Shown: positions 1-8,928 of the stretch, piece by piece | How the letters are laid out: every line of letters starts with the position of its first letter | How positions within the stretch are numbered: position 1 is the stretch's first letter | Assembly (NCBI GenBank): GCA_964396895.1 | Contig: CAYNGJ010000003.1 | Coordinates: 124,001 to 188,000 of the forward strand | DNA from: UBA2334 sp964396895 | GTDB taxonomy: Bacteria; Pseudomonadota; Gammaproteobacteria; Burkholderiales; Burkholderiaceae_C | Length of the DNA: 64,000 nt | Direction: 5' to 3' | Notes under the pieces: generated by a model | Told to the model about the DNA's origin: nothing | The model's database searches: none | The model's input: the letters and a program-made list of their open reading frames with translations, nothing else | Position numbers and translations under genes: made by a program

Positions 1-1
1 C

Positions 2-985
2 ATGGGCACAACCCCTCCTGTGTCTGCGGTGCTGCCTGAGGTGGCATCCGCGCCCGCACGGTCTGCGGTGGCGCGTTGGCAGCAGGCCGGGGGCCTGGCG
101 GTGTGCGGATCGGCGCTGGCGTTGCTGGCCTGGGCGGCCGCTTCCCCCGAGGTCTCAGCTTGGTGGGCCTTGGTGCCACCTGCCCTGTTGCCGCTGGTGC
201 TGGGGTTGCAAACCATGTTGGCGCATGGAGTGAACCGGCGTACCGGCCGCACGGAGGGGTGGCACGTCGCGCCACCCGTCACCCTCGCGGGCAGCGTCCG
301 TGCCTGGTGGCGCGAGGTACCGGCGTCGGCGCGGGTGTTCGGCTGGCAGCAGCCCTGGGCCTGGCGGGAACAACCCAATGCCCGTCCCCCCACCGCCGAG
401 GCCCGGCGCGGGGTGCTGCTGGTGCACGGCTACCTGTGCAACCGGGGACTGTGGCGCGGATGGCAGGCCGAGTTGCACCCGCGTGGCCACGCCACCGTGG
501 CGCTCAACCTGGAGCCGGTGTGGGGTTCCATTGACGACTACACGGCCGCCATCGACCAGGCGGTGCGCCAACTCACCGACGCCACAGGCTTGCCGCCACT
601 GGTGGTGTGCCACAGCATGGGGGGCTTGGCGGTGCGGGCGTGGATGTGTGCGTTTCCCGACGCCGACACCCGCGTGGACCATGTGGTGACCATCGGCACC
701 CCCCACCACGGCACTTGGCTGGCCCGCTGGGGGCAGGGGCTCAATGCCCGCCAGATGCGCCCGCACAGTGCGTGGTTGCAGGCGCTGGCCCGGTCAGAGT
801 CGCCGCAGCGCTACCAGCGCTTCACCTGCTGGCACTCGGTTGGGGACAACATCGTGTTTCCGCTGGGCACTGGCGTGCTGCCCGGTGCGCAGGCGCACCA
901 CCTGCCTGATGTGGGCCATGTGGCGATGGTGGACCACCCGGCCATCCAGGCCCATGTGCTGCAACGCCTGCAGCTGCGCGGTTGA
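2..985 (+). CDS. Alpha/beta-hydrolase, lipase/esterase-like, probably membrane-anchored
   Basis: This 327-residue protein carries the serine-hydrolase nucleophile elbow HSMGG with Ser205, preceded by the oxyanion-loop motif LLVHGY. A C-terminal DVGHVAMVDH segment could supply the catalytic His. Two hydrophobic stretches at about residues 28-48 and 52-72 suggest an N-terminal membrane anchor with the hydrolase domain in or facing the periplasm. The fold resembles triacylglycerol lipases and PGAP1-like esterases, but the substrate cannot be told. The ATG is at the very edge of the window, so a start further upstream cannot be excluded. It is followed by 89 non-coding bases before the next gene. 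Confidence 0.8.
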   Translation: MGTTPPVSAVLPEVASAPARSAVARWQQAGGLAVCGSALALLAWAAASPEVSAWWALVPPALLPLVLGLQTMLAHGVNRRTGRTEGWHVAPPVTLAGSVRAWWREVPASARVFGWQQPWAWREQPNARPPTAEARRGVLLVHGYLCNRGLWRGWQAELHPRGHATVALNLEPVWGSIDDYTAAIDQAVRQLTDATGLPPLVVCHSMGGLAVRAWMCAFPDADTRVDHVVTIGTPHHGTWLARWGQGLNARQMRPHSAWLQALARSESPQRYQRFTCWHSVGDNIVFPLGTGVLPGAQAHHLPDVGHVAMVDHPAIQAHVLQRLQLRG

Positions 986-1041
986 CACTTGGTTTCAACC
1001 CAAATCCCCCATGGCAGACAACGTGGCCTGATTCGCGTATA

Positions 1042-1053
1042 AGGGTAAACCCT
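1042..1053. promoter_or_regulatory. Short inverted repeat upstream of the GNAT gene
   Basis: The motif AGGGT-AA-ACCCT lies 21 bases before the start codon at 1075 and is immediately followed by the Shine-Dalgarno-like AACGGAG. It could be an operator or a 5-bp hairpin near the ribosome binding site. No partner copy was noticed elsewhere in the window. Confidence 0.25.
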
Positions 1054-1074
1054 AGTGTTTAACGGAGATTTCGC

Positions 1075-1755
1075 ATGCGTACCTCCAGCCCATCCCCCGT
1101 GACTTCTGCCCCCGCCGTTTCCTCTGTCAAGCCGTTTGCGCCCATTCGCTCGTTGGGCCCCGCCCACCGCGAGCGCATGGCCACCCACCTCATGGCACTG
1201 AACCCGGCGGACCGCTACCTGCGTTTCGGGTACCCAGCAGGTGATGCGCAGATACGACACTATGTGAACGGACTGAACCTGGAGCGCGACGACGTGTTCG
1301 GCATCTTCAACCGCCGCCTGGAGCTGGTGGCCATGGCCCACCTGGCCCATGGGTCTGGCCCCGATTGCCCCAGTTGTGCCGAGTTCGGGGTGAGCGTGTC
1401 CGCCCATGTTCGCGGTCGTGGCTACGGCAAGCGCCTGTTTGACCGGGCGGTCATGCACGGCCGCAACCAGGGGGTGGAGCAGCTGTTCATCCATGCCCTG
1501 ACCGAGAACTCGGCCATGTTGTCCATTGCGGCGCAGGCCGGTGCCAGGCTGGTGCGGGATGGCTCGGAAACCGAGGCCTTCTTGCAGCTGCCGCCCGCCA
1601 ACCTCGACTCCCTGCTGACGGAAATGGTGCAGGAGCAGTTGGCCCAGTCGGACTACCGTTGGAAGGCCCAGTGGTACGGTTTGCGCCATGTGCTGGGCCT
1701 GTTGCCGGGCGTGGGCACGGCGGCTACCCCGCCGCGTGAGCGCAGCCAGGCCTGA
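1075..1755 (+). CDS. GNAT family N-acetyltransferase
   Basis: A 226-residue protein with the acetyl-CoA binding motif A signature RGRGYG at residues 113-118, followed by the helix KRLFDRAVMHGRNQGVEQLF and the typical NSAMLSIAAQAGARLV strand-helix pair. This is the core of the Gcn5-related acetyltransferase fold. The first 25 residues are Ser/Pro/Ala-rich and probably disordered. The start is supported by an ACGGAG ribosome binding site at about 1061-1066. The gene appears to stand alone, and nothing here identifies its acceptor substrate. Confidence 0.8.
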   Translation: MRTSSPSPVTSAPAVSSVKPFAPIRSLGPAHRERMATHLMALNPADRYLRFGYPAGDAQIRHYVNGLNLERDDVFGIFNRRLELVAMAHLAHGSGPDCPSCAEFGVSVSAHVRGRGYGKRLFDRAVMHGRNQGVEQLFIHALTENSAMLSIAAQAGARLVRDGSETEAFLQLPPANLDSLLTEMVQEQLAQSDYRWKAQWYGLRHVLGLLPGVGTAATPPRERSQA

Positions 1756-1868
1756 GGCTGGTGGTGGGTTGCGCCGAAGGGTGTGGCGCGGGGCCAAGCG
1801 AGGTCGCGGCGGTCATCGGTCATGCCCTTGGGGTATCCTAGAAGCCATCTCAACTCCCTGCCCCGTCC

Positions 1869-2759
1869 GTGTCCGACCCACACCCTGCGACCTCCTCGGC
1901 CTCGTCTTCCCGCTCCCCGTCCCGCACCACCCGCTCGGTGGACAAACGGGGTCTGCTGCAAAAACTGGCTGAAATGCTGCACCCAGGGCCAGACTCCACC
2001 GAGGAGCTGATCGCCAGCCTGTCCGAGGCAGAAGACCGCCACCTCATCAACACCGAGTCGCGGATCATGCTCGAGGGCGTGCTTCGCTTGGCCAGCATGA
2101 CGGCGGGTGATGTGATGGTGGCCGCCCCCCGCATGGACGTGCTCAGCATGGATGCGGCCTACGAAGACCTGTTGTACACGGTGATCGACACGGCGCACTC
2201 CCGTTTCCCGGTGTACGAGGGCGAGCGGGACAACATCATCGGCATCCTGCTGGCCAAAGACCTGCTCAAGCTGCAGCGCGCGCCAGAGCTGAACCTGCGG
2301 GCGCTGTTGCGCCCGCCTGTGTTTGTGCCCGAGTCCAAAGGGCTCAACGATTTGCTGCGCGAGTTCCGGGGCAACCGCAACCACCTGGCCATCGTCATCG
2401 ATGAGTTTGGCCGTGTGGCCGGACTCATCACCATTGAGGATGTGCTGGAAGAAATTGTGGGCGAAATTGAGGATGAGTTTGACGAAGAGGAAGACGACGG
2501 CGACATCTTCTCCCTCGCCGATGGCACTTGGCGCATCAGCGGTGACACCCCCATTGCCCGCATCAACGAAACCTTTGACCTGCAGCTGTCCGACGAAGAG
2601 GTGGACACCGTGGGTGGCCTCATCGCGCACGAAATGGGCCACGTGCCCAAGCGCGGCGATGTGCACACCCTGCAAGGCTGGCGCTACGAGGTGCTGCACG
2701 CCCGAGGCGGGTCGGTCAAGTGGTTCAAGGCGCGTGCGCCCGAAGCGGCTGTTGACTGA
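1869..2759 (+). CDS. corC: CorC/YbeX-type CBS-domain protein (HlyC/CorC family)
   Basis: A 296-residue protein with a GTG start. A CBS pair begins near residue 78 (MTAGDVMVAAPRMDVLSMD) and includes the SRFPVYEGERDNIIGILLAKDLL signature. A CorC_HlyC domain covers the C-terminal 90 residues. It lacks the DUF21 membrane domain, as expected for the short YbeX/CorC form. Members of the family have been linked to magnesium/cobalt homeostasis and ribosome quality. An acidic linker (EIEDEFDEEEDDGD) separates the two domains. The stop codon directly abuts the GTG of lnt, reproducing the conserved ybeX-lnt pair of Proteobacteria. Confidence 0.88.
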   Translation: MSDPHPATSSASSSRSPSRTTRSVDKRGLLQKLAEMLHPGPDSTEELIASLSEAEDRHLINTESRIMLEGVLRLASMTAGDVMVAAPRMDVLSMDAAYEDLLYTVIDTAHSRFPVYEGERDNIIGILLAKDLLKLQRAPELNLRALLRPPVFVPESKGLNDLLREFRGNRNHLAIVIDEFGRVAGLITIEDVLEEIVGEIEDEFDEEEDDGDIFSLADGTWRISGDTPIARINETFDLQLSDEEVDTVGGLIAHEMGHVPKRGDVHTLQGWRYEVLHARGGSVKWFKARAPEAAVD

Positions 2760-4499
2760 GTGAGTTCCGCCGTCCGCTCTGCCTGGCCCTGGCTGTGGGC
2801 CGCCCTGGCGGGGCTGGCGCAGGCGGTGTCACTGGCGTGGCCCTGGGGCCTGTCCCAAGCCGACTGGACGGCCACCGCCCACACCTGGTTGCCCGTGCCG
2901 GGTCAACCCTGGCCGGGGTTGCAGCTGTTGGCCATGGCGGTGCTGGTGCACCTGCTGCGCCGTTCACCCAATGCCCGCATGGCAGCCGGCTTGGGCGGGG
3001 TGTTTGCCTGGGCTTGGCTGGCGGGAACGTTTTGGTGGCTGTACGTGTCCATGCACACCCACGGCGGCCTGGCCGCCCCGCTGGCCGTGCTGGCCGTGCT
3101 GGCGCTGGCGGCGTTGTTGGCCACTTATGTGGCTGCGTTTTCGGCCATTTTTAGGCTTCTATTGCACAGCCGAATTGATGTTGCAGCTGCTATTTTTAAT
3201 GCACTGGCGTTCGCCGCTTGCTGGACGTTGGCAGAGCTGGCGCGGGGTGTCTTGTTCACTGGGTTCCCCTGGGGGGCGGTGGGGTATGCGCATGTGAATG
3301 CCCTGGCCTGGGCGGCGCCGTGGGTCGGCGTGTACGGCATGGGCGCGCTGGCGGCGTTTCTGGCGGCCCTGCTGGCGGGCGGGCTGGCGCTGACGCAGGG
3401 CCCTCGCTGGCCAGGGGCCGCCGTCTGGGGCTGGCTGATGGTGGCCTTGGCGCCGCTGTGCCTGGCCGCTGGGCCCTGGTTGCGCACTGCGGGGGCAGGC
3501 GCCACGCGTGCGCACGGCGAGCTGCCGTTGGTGCTGTTGCAGGGCAACATTGCGCAAGACGACAAATTCGATGCCGATCGCGGCATTCCCCAGGCCCTGG
3601 CTTGGTACAGCCAGCGGCTGGCAGCCGGCGGTGGCGCCACACAAGGGGCGCTGGTGGTGGCGCCGGAAACGGCGTTGCCCTTGCTGCCCCAGCAGTTGGG
3701 TTCCGATTTTTGGCAGCCTTTGCTGGGCCAACTGGCCGAGGGGAACCACGCCGTGATGCTGGGCCTGCCGCTGGGCAACCACACCCAGGGTTTTGCCAAC
3801 GCGGTGTGGGCCATCACCCCCCGCCAGGCCTGGCAGGCACAAACCCGCCTGAGCCAGGGCGAATCGGCCGAGCGGCTGGACCAACCCGATGCCAGTGGCC
3901 AAAACACCCCGTTTTTTCGCTACGACAAGCACCACCTGGTGCCCTTCGGCGAGTTTGTGCCGCCGCTGTTTCGCTGGTTTGTGGACCTGATGGCCATTCC
4001 CCTGGGCGACTTCAACCGGGGACGCCTGGGACAACCCGCGTTGGAGTGGAACGGGCAGCGCATTGCCCCCAACATCTGCTACGAAGACCTGTTTGGCGAG
4101 GAACTGGCGCGCGGCTTCGTGCACGCGGGCTCCGCCCCCACTGTGCTGGTCAACGTCAGCAACCTGGCCTGGTTTGGCAGCACAGTGGCACTGGACCAGC
4201 ACCTGCACATCTCCCGCCTGCGGGCGCTGGAGCTGGGGCGGTCCATGGTGCGGGCCACCAACACCGGTGCCACGGTGGTCATTGACCACGAGGGCCGCGT
4301 CACCCATGCACAGCCCCGCCAGACCGAGGGTGTGCTCACGGCCAGTGTGCAAGGCCGCACAGGACTGACGCCGTTTGCCTGGTGGGCATCGCGCTGGGGC
4401 TTGTGGCCGGTGTGGTGGTTGGCTGTGGCGGTGCTGGTGTTGGCGGGCTTGGCCCGGGCGCGCCGTCGGGTGACAGACGGGGGCAGCACTGGCCCGTAA
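2760..4499 (+). CDS. lnt: Apolipoprotein N-acyltransferase
   Basis: Lnt transfers the third acyl chain from phospholipid to the N-terminal Cys of lipoproteins in the inner membrane. The N-terminal half is a multi-span membrane domain. The C-terminal half is a nitrilase-like domain with the full catalytic set: Glu303 in VAPETALP, Lys390 in YDKHHLVPFGEFVP and Cys440 in ICYEDLF. At 579 residues it is longer than the usual 500-550. Part of the excess may come from an A+T-rich repeat read in frame at 3146-3205, which encodes roughly residues 129-149 in the membrane domain. GTG start directly after the corC stop. Confidence 0.93.
   Translation: MSSAVRSAWPWLWAALAGLAQAVSLAWPWGLSQADWTATAHTWLPVPGQPWPGLQLLAMAVLVHLLRRSPNARMAAGLGGVFAWAWLAGTFWWLYVSMHTHGGLAAPLAVLAVLALAALLATYVAAFSAIFRLLLHSRIDVAAAIFNALAFAACWTLAELARGVLFTGFPWGAVGYAHVNALAWAAPWVGVYGMGALAAFLAALLAGGLALTQGPRWPGAAVWGWLMVALAPLCLAAGPWLRTAGAGATRAHGELPLVLLQGNIAQDDKFDADRGIPQALAWYSQRLAAGGGATQGALVVAPETALPLLPQQLGSDFWQPLLGQLAEGNHAVMLGLPLGNHTQGFANAVWAITPRQAWQAQTRLSQGESAERLDQPDASGQNTPFFRYDKHHLVPFGEFVPPLFRWFVDLMAIPLGDFNRGRLGQPALEWNGQRIAPNICYEDLFGEELARGFVHAGSAPTVLVNVSNLAWFGSTVALDQHLHISRLRALELGRSMVRATNTGATVVIDHEGRVTHAQPRQTEGVLTASVQGRTGLTPFAWWASRWGLWPVWWLAVAVLVLAGLARARRRVTDGGSTGP
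3146..3205. repeat. Degenerate GCGCT-core repeat copy inside lnt
   Basis: An A+T-rich patch in an otherwise G+C-rich gene, with TTTTTAGGCTTCTATTGC at one end and TTGCAGCTGCTATTTTTAA at the other. The two ends resemble the ends of the intergenic copies at 38099, 57611 and 35217, in reverse orientation. It stays in frame and codes for hydrophobic residues. Confidence 0.55.
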
Positions 4500-4552
4500 A
4501 ATCATTGGCTGATGGCCCGCTGCTGTTTGCGGGCATTTTTTCGCTGCGGCCC

Positions 4553-5485
4553 ATGCTCACGTTCCAACAAATCATTCTTCGCCTGCAGTCCTACTGGGAC
4601 GCGCAAGGCTGTGCCCTGCTCCAGCCCTACGACATGGAAGTGGGCGCGGGCACCAGTCACACGGCCACGTTTTTGCGCGCCATTGGCCCTGAGCCGTGGA
4701 AAGCCGCCTACGTACAGCCCAGCCGTCGCCCCAAAGATGGCCGGTACGGCGAAAACCCCAACCGCCTGCAGCACTATTACCAATACCAGGTGGTGTTGAA
4801 GCCCGCACCGGCCAACATCCTGGAGCTGTACCTGGGCAGCCTGGAGGCCCTGGGCTTTGATCTGAAGAAAAACGACATCCGCTTTGTGGAAGACGACTGG
4901 GAAAACCCCACCCTGGGTGCGTGGGGCCTGGGCTGGGAGGTGTGGCTCAACGGCATGGAGGTGACGCAGTTCACCTACTTCCAGCAGGTGGGCGGCATCG
5001 ACTGCAGGCCCGCCACCGGCGAAATCACCTACGGGCTGGAGCGCCTGGCCATGTATTTGCAGGGCGTGGACAACGTCTACAACCTGACCTGGACCGAAGC
5101 CGCCGACGGCACCAAGCTCAGCTACGGTGATGTGTACAAGCAAAACGAGGTGGAGCAGTCCACCTACAACTTCGAGCACGCCGACGCCGACTTCCTGTTC
5201 ACCGCCTTTGCCGCCCACGAAAAACAGGCCAAACACCTGATGGCGCAGCAGCTCGCCTTGCCCGCCTACGAGCAGGTGCTCAAATGCGCGCACAGCTTCA
5301 ACCTGTTGGATGCACGCGGGGCCATCAGCGTGACCGAGCGCGCGGCCTACATCGGGCGCATCCGCAACCTGGCGCGGGCCGTGGCGCAAAGCTACTACGA
5401 GAGCCGTGAGCGCCTGGGATTCCCCATGGCCCCGCGCGAGTGGGTCGCCCAGATGGCGGCGCCGACCGAGAAAAAAGCCGCCTGA
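4553..5485 (+). CDS. glyQ: Glycine-tRNA ligase, alpha subunit
   Basis: The catalytic subunit of the bacterial alpha2-beta2 glycyl-tRNA synthetase, which charges tRNA-Gly in the cytoplasm. The 310-residue product starts MLTFQQIILRLQSYW, the near-invariant N-terminus of GlyQ, and contains the class II motif region RRPKDGRYGENPNRLQ and the FTYFQQVGG segment. The open frame extends further upstream, but ATG 4553 matches the family start. The frame runs downstream into glyS, 19 bases after the stop, forming the usual glyQS pair. Confidence 0.96.
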   Translation: MLTFQQIILRLQSYWDAQGCALLQPYDMEVGAGTSHTATFLRAIGPEPWKAAYVQPSRRPKDGRYGENPNRLQHYYQYQVVLKPAPANILELYLGSLEALGFDLKKNDIRFVEDDWENPTLGAWGLGWEVWLNGMEVTQFTYFQQVGGIDCRPATGEITYGLERLAMYLQGVDNVYNLTWTEAADGTKLSYGDVYKQNEVEQSTYNFEHADADFLFTAFAAHEKQAKHLMAQQLALPAYEQVLKCAHSFNLLDARGAISVTERAAYIGRIRNLARAVAQSYYESRERLGFPMAPREWVAQMAAPTEKKAA

Positions 5486-5504
5486 CCCGAGCGGAACACG
5501 ACCC

Positions 5505-7640
5505 ATGACGACCCAAAACCTCCTCGTTGAACTCTTCGTTGAAGAACTGCCCCCCAAAGCCTTGAACAGGTTGGGCGAAGCCTTTGCTGGCGTGCTGGGC
5601 GACCAGCTCAAAGCCCAGGGGCTGGCCGTGGCCGATGCCACCGTCACCGCCTATGCCTCGCCCCGTCGCCTGGCTGCCCACGTGACGGGGGTCGCGACCC
5701 AAGCGGCCGACAAGGCCCAAACCCTCAAGCTCATGCCCGTGGTCGTGGGGCTGACCGCTGACGGTCAGCCCAGCCCTGCGCTGCTCAAGCGCCTGGGCGG
5801 CATGGGGGTGGACGTGACCGATCCTGCCACCGTGCTGGCCAGCCTCAAGCGCCAGTCCGACGGCAAGGCGGAAGCGCTTTTTATGGACAGCGTGCTGCCC
5901 GGCGTGGACTTGCCCACCGGTTTGCAAAAAGCCCTGAGCGAAGCCATTGCCAAGCTGCCCATTCCCAAGGTCATGAGCTACCAGCTGCAAACCGGTTGCG
6001 AGCTGCCGGGCTGGTCCAGCGTGAGCTTTGTGCGCCCCGCCCACGGGCTGGTGGCGCTGCACGGTGCCGACGTGGTGCCGGTGAGCGCCCTGGGCCTGCA
6101 CGCCGGCCACACCACGCACGGTCACCGCTTTGAGGCCGCCATGGACCCCGTGCCGCTGGCCCATGCAGACGACTACGCCGCCACCCTGGCCCGCGACGGC
6201 GCGGTGATTGCCAGCTTTGCCCAGCGCAAGGCCGAGATTGCCCGCCAACTCGCCGCCAAAGCCGCCGAGGTGGGTGGTGGCTGCCACCCGATTGAAGACG
6301 ACGCGCTGCTCGACGAGGTGACCGCGCTGGTGGAGCGCCCGAATGTGCTGGTGTGTCAGTTCGAACCCGAGTTTCTGGCCGTGCCGCAGGAGTGCCTCAT
6401 CCTCACCATGAAGGCCAACCAGAAGTACTTCCCCCTGTTAGACGCGGCGGGCAAGTTGACGAACAGGTTTTTGGTGGTCAGCAACATCAGCCCGGCGGAC
6501 GCCAGCGCCGTCACCGGTGGCAACGAGCGGGTGGTGCGCCCCCGCCTGGCCGATGCCAAGTTCTTCTTCGACCAGGACCGTAAAAAGACGCTCGAATCCC
6601 GCGTGCCCAGCCTGTCCAAAGTGGTTTACCACAACAAACTGGGCACCCAGGGCGAACGCATGGAGCGCGTGTGCGCCATTGCCGAGACCATTGGCCTGCA
6701 GCTGGGCGGGCCTGAGCTGGCGGGGCAGGCGCTGCTGGCCGCGCGGCTGGCCAAAGCCGACTTGCTGACCGACATGGTGGGCGAGTTCCCTGAGCTGCAA
6801 GGCACCATGGGCGGCTACTACGCCCGCCACGACGGCCTCGGCGACACCGTGGCCGACGCCATCGAAGACCACTACAAGCCCCGTTTTGCGGGCGATGAAC
6901 TGCCCCGAAACCGCGTGGGGGTGGTGGTGGCCTTGGCCGACAAGCTGGAAACCCTGGTGGGCATGTTCGGCATCGGCAACCTGCCCACGGGCGACAAAGA
7001 CCCCTTCGCCCTGCGCCGCCACGCGCTGGGTGTGGTGCGCCTGCTGGTAGAGAATGACCTCCCGCTGGACCTGTCGGCTTTGCTGGCATCTGCCGTGCCC
7101 GCGTTCGGCACGCTCATCACCGATGCCACCCCGGCACTGGCCGATTTTGTGTACGACCGCATCAGCGGTGCGTCTCGCGAGCAAGGCTTCAGCGCCCAAG
7201 AGGTCGATGCCGTGCTGGCCTTGCGGCCACAACGCCTGGCCGACATTGCCCGTCGCCTGGAGGCCGTGCGCGCCTTCGCCACCCTGCCCGAGGCCCCCGC
7301 GCTGGCGGCGGCCAACAAGCGTGTGGGCAACATCTTGAAAAAGGCCGAAGGTGAGGTGCTGGCCCAGGTCAACCCCGCGCTGCTGCAAGAGCCAGCCGAG
7401 CAGGCACTGGCGGCAGCCCTGGCCCAGGTGGCCCCGCAGGCCGAAGCCACGTTTGCCAGCGGCGACCACACCGCCAGCCTGCAAGCCCTGTCCGCGCTGC
7501 GTGTCCCGGTGGATGCGTTTTTTGACGACGTGATGGTCAACGCCGACGACCCCGCCCTCAAGGCCAACCGCCTGGGGCTGCTCAAAACCCTGCACCAGGC
7601 CATGAACCGCGTGGCCGATCTGGGCCGCCTGGCCGCCTGA
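5505..7640 (+). CDS. glyS: Glycine-tRNA ligase, beta subunit
   Basis: The 711-residue beta subunit of tetrameric glycyl-tRNA synthetase, needed for tRNA recognition. It begins MTTQNLLVELFVEELPPKAL, the conserved GlyS N-terminus, and shows MKANQKYFPLLD, SNISPADASAVTGGNERVVRPRLADA-type sequence and an anticodon-binding-like C-terminal domain with a conserved FFDDVMVNADD segment. An open frame continues upstream into glyQ, but ATG 5505 gives the family length. The stop overlaps the next ATG by one base (TGATG). Confidence 0.96.
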   Translation: MTTQNLLVELFVEELPPKALNRLGEAFAGVLGDQLKAQGLAVADATVTAYASPRRLAAHVTGVATQAADKAQTLKLMPVVVGLTADGQPSPALLKRLGGMGVDVTDPATVLASLKRQSDGKAEALFMDSVLPGVDLPTGLQKALSEAIAKLPIPKVMSYQLQTGCELPGWSSVSFVRPAHGLVALHGADVVPVSALGLHAGHTTHGHRFEAAMDPVPLAHADDYAATLARDGAVIASFAQRKAEIARQLAAKAAEVGGGCHPIEDDALLDEVTALVERPNVLVCQFEPEFLAVPQECLILTMKANQKYFPLLDAAGKLTNRFLVVSNISPADASAVTGGNERVVRPRLADAKFFFDQDRKKTLESRVPSLSKVVYHNKLGTQGERMERVCAIAETIGLQLGGPELAGQALLAARLAKADLLTDMVGEFPELQGTMGGYYARHDGLGDTVADAIEDHYKPRFAGDELPRNRVGVVVALADKLETLVGMFGIGNLPTGDKDPFALRRHALGVVRLLVENDLPLDLSALLASAVPAFGTLITDATPALADFVYDRISGASREQGFSAQEVDAVLALRPQRLADIARRLEAVRAFATLPEAPALAAANKRVGNILKKAEGEVLAQVNPALLQEPAEQALAAALAQVAPQAEATFASGDHTASLQALSALRVPVDAFFDDVMVNADDPALKANRLGLLKTLHQAMNRVADLGRLAA

Positions 7641-8308
7641 TGGACACGTCCGCCACCCCCGGGTCTGTCGGCTGGTTGGGCTGGTTGCGTCGCTACGCGG
7701 TGCAGCTGGCTGTGCTGGCGCCCGCAGTGCTGTGGGTGATGGTGCGCGAGTGGCTGCAATGGCGCCTGGCGCAGCTGGGTGCGGTGCTGCCGCCACCACT
7801 GAACCCAGCGGGAGACCCCGTGGCGCTGATGCGAAATATCGCGTTGGTGCTGCTGGCTTGCCTGGCGTTTGCGGCGCTGGCCTGGTGGCTGGTGCGCAAG
7901 CCGGGGCCTGCCCGCTACCGACTGCCGCCTGGCCGCCTGGCCTGGGTACTGTTGGCCCTGTGGGTGGTGCTGTGGTTGGCGGGAGCGGCGCAGGCCGTGC
8001 GCAGCCAGCTGAATGTGCTGGGCGTGCAGCCCGCCCACGGCGAGACTTTGGCCCTGGTGGGTGTGCGGCAAAGCCCACCCACGCTGCGCTCGGTCGGTGG
8101 TGCACAGCTGTACCTGGACTGGCCCGCCCAGGGTGGCCTGCACACGGTGCTGGTCGAGTCACCTTCGCCCGCCTTGTTGGCGCAACCACCCAAGGTGCTG
8201 CTGCAGGTGGCGCCAGGCCGCTGGCATGGCTGGTATGTGCTCAGCTGGTCAGTGCCCGGCGCTGACCCGACGGCGCCTCCCCCACCCACCGACAAGGCCA
8301 CCCCATGA
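7640..8308 (+). CDS. Hypothetical membrane protein between glyS and gmhB
   Basis: A 222-residue protein I do not recognise. It has three hydrophobic stretches, at about residues 20-38, 64-84 and 97-117. The remaining roughly 100 residues look like a soluble beta-rich domain, probably periplasmic (SPPTLRSVGGAQLYLDWPAQ, then a Pro-rich tail). It is translationally coupled on both sides, with TGATG to glyS and ATGA to gmhB. Its operon position suggests a link to envelope or lipopolysaccharide synthesis, but that is inference only. Confidence 0.75.
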   Translation: MDTSATPGSVGWLGWLRRYAVQLAVLAPAVLWVMVREWLQWRLAQLGAVLPPPLNPAGDPVALMRNIALVLLACLAFAALAWWLVRKPGPARYRLPPGRLAWVLLALWVVLWLAGAAQAVRSQLNVLGVQPAHGETLALVGVRQSPPTLRSVGGAQLYLDWPAQGGLHTVLVESPSPALLAQPPKVLLQVAPGRWHGWYVLSWSVPGADPTAPPPPTDKATP

Positions 8309-8865
8309 AGCTGCTGATTCTGGACCGCGATGGCACGCTGAATGCCGCCAAAGACGACTTCATCACCTCGCCCGACGAGTGGGAGCCCTTACCGGGTGCG
8401 CTGGAGGCCGTGGCCCGGCTCAACCAAGCGGGCTGGCGGGTGGTGATCGCCAGCAACCAGCCCGCCATCGGGCGCGGCTTGCTGGACGTGGCGGTGCTCA
8501 ACGCCATCCACACCAAAATGAACAAAGCCATGACCGCCGTGGGCGCCCGGGTGGAGGCGGTGTTCTTCTGTCCCCATGTGCCCGACGACGCGTGCACCTG
8601 CCGCAAGCCAGAGCCCGGCCTGTACCAGCAGATCGCCGAGCGCTATGGGGTGTCGCTGTCGGCCGTGCCGGCGGCGGGCGATTCGGTGTGGGACGCCCAG
8701 GCAGCGGTGGCCGCAGGGTGCCAGCCGCACCTGCTGCTCACTGGCAATTCCGAGGTTTACCGCAACGGCGGGCGGCCCGCCGGTTTGCCAGCGGGCACAC
8801 ACGTCCACACCGACTTGCAGGCGTTTGCCGATGCCTTGCTGCACGAGGCCTCTGGGCAATCTTGA
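8305..8865 (+). CDS. gmhB: D-glycero-beta-D-manno-heptose-1,7-bisphosphate 7-phosphatase
   Basis: This HAD-superfamily phosphatase of ADP-heptose synthesis supplies the lipopolysaccharide inner core. The DxDGT motif LDRDGTLN places the nucleophile at Asp7 and the acid at Asp9. The subfamily-specific zinc site is complete: Cys89, His91, Cys97 and Cys99 in CPHVPDDACTCRKP. Length 186 residues, typical for GmhB. The start overlaps the previous stop (ATGA). A GCGCT hairpin with a T-run follows and may end this transcript. Confidence 0.9.
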   Translation: MKLLILDRDGTLNAAKDDFITSPDEWEPLPGALEAVARLNQAGWRVVIASNQPAIGRGLLDVAVLNAIHTKMNKAMTAVGARVEAVFFCPHVPDDACTCRKPEPGLYQQIAERYGVSLSAVPAAGDSVWDAQAAVAAGCQPHLLLTGNSEVYRNGGRPAGLPAGTHVHTDLQAFADALLHEASGQS

Positions 8866-8926
8866 TTTTCATAGCTGAAAACATAAACAATATAAGCGCT
8901 GGAGCGCTTTTTTATTCATAATTTAT
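8866..8926. repeat. GCGCT-core repeat with terminator-like hairpin
   Basis: An A+T-rich intergenic copy of the repeat family seen throughout this window. It contains the inverted repeat AAGCGCT (8894-8900) and AGCGCTT (8903-8909) followed by a run of T up to 8913. The hairpin plus T-run could act as a weak intrinsic terminator for the gmhB transcript. Confidence 0.55.
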
Positions 8927-8928
8927 CC

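Noticed and set aside
4382..4552. Upstream extension of the glyQ frame
   Set aside because: It runs into the 3' end of lnt and precedes the invariant GlyQ N-terminus at 4553.
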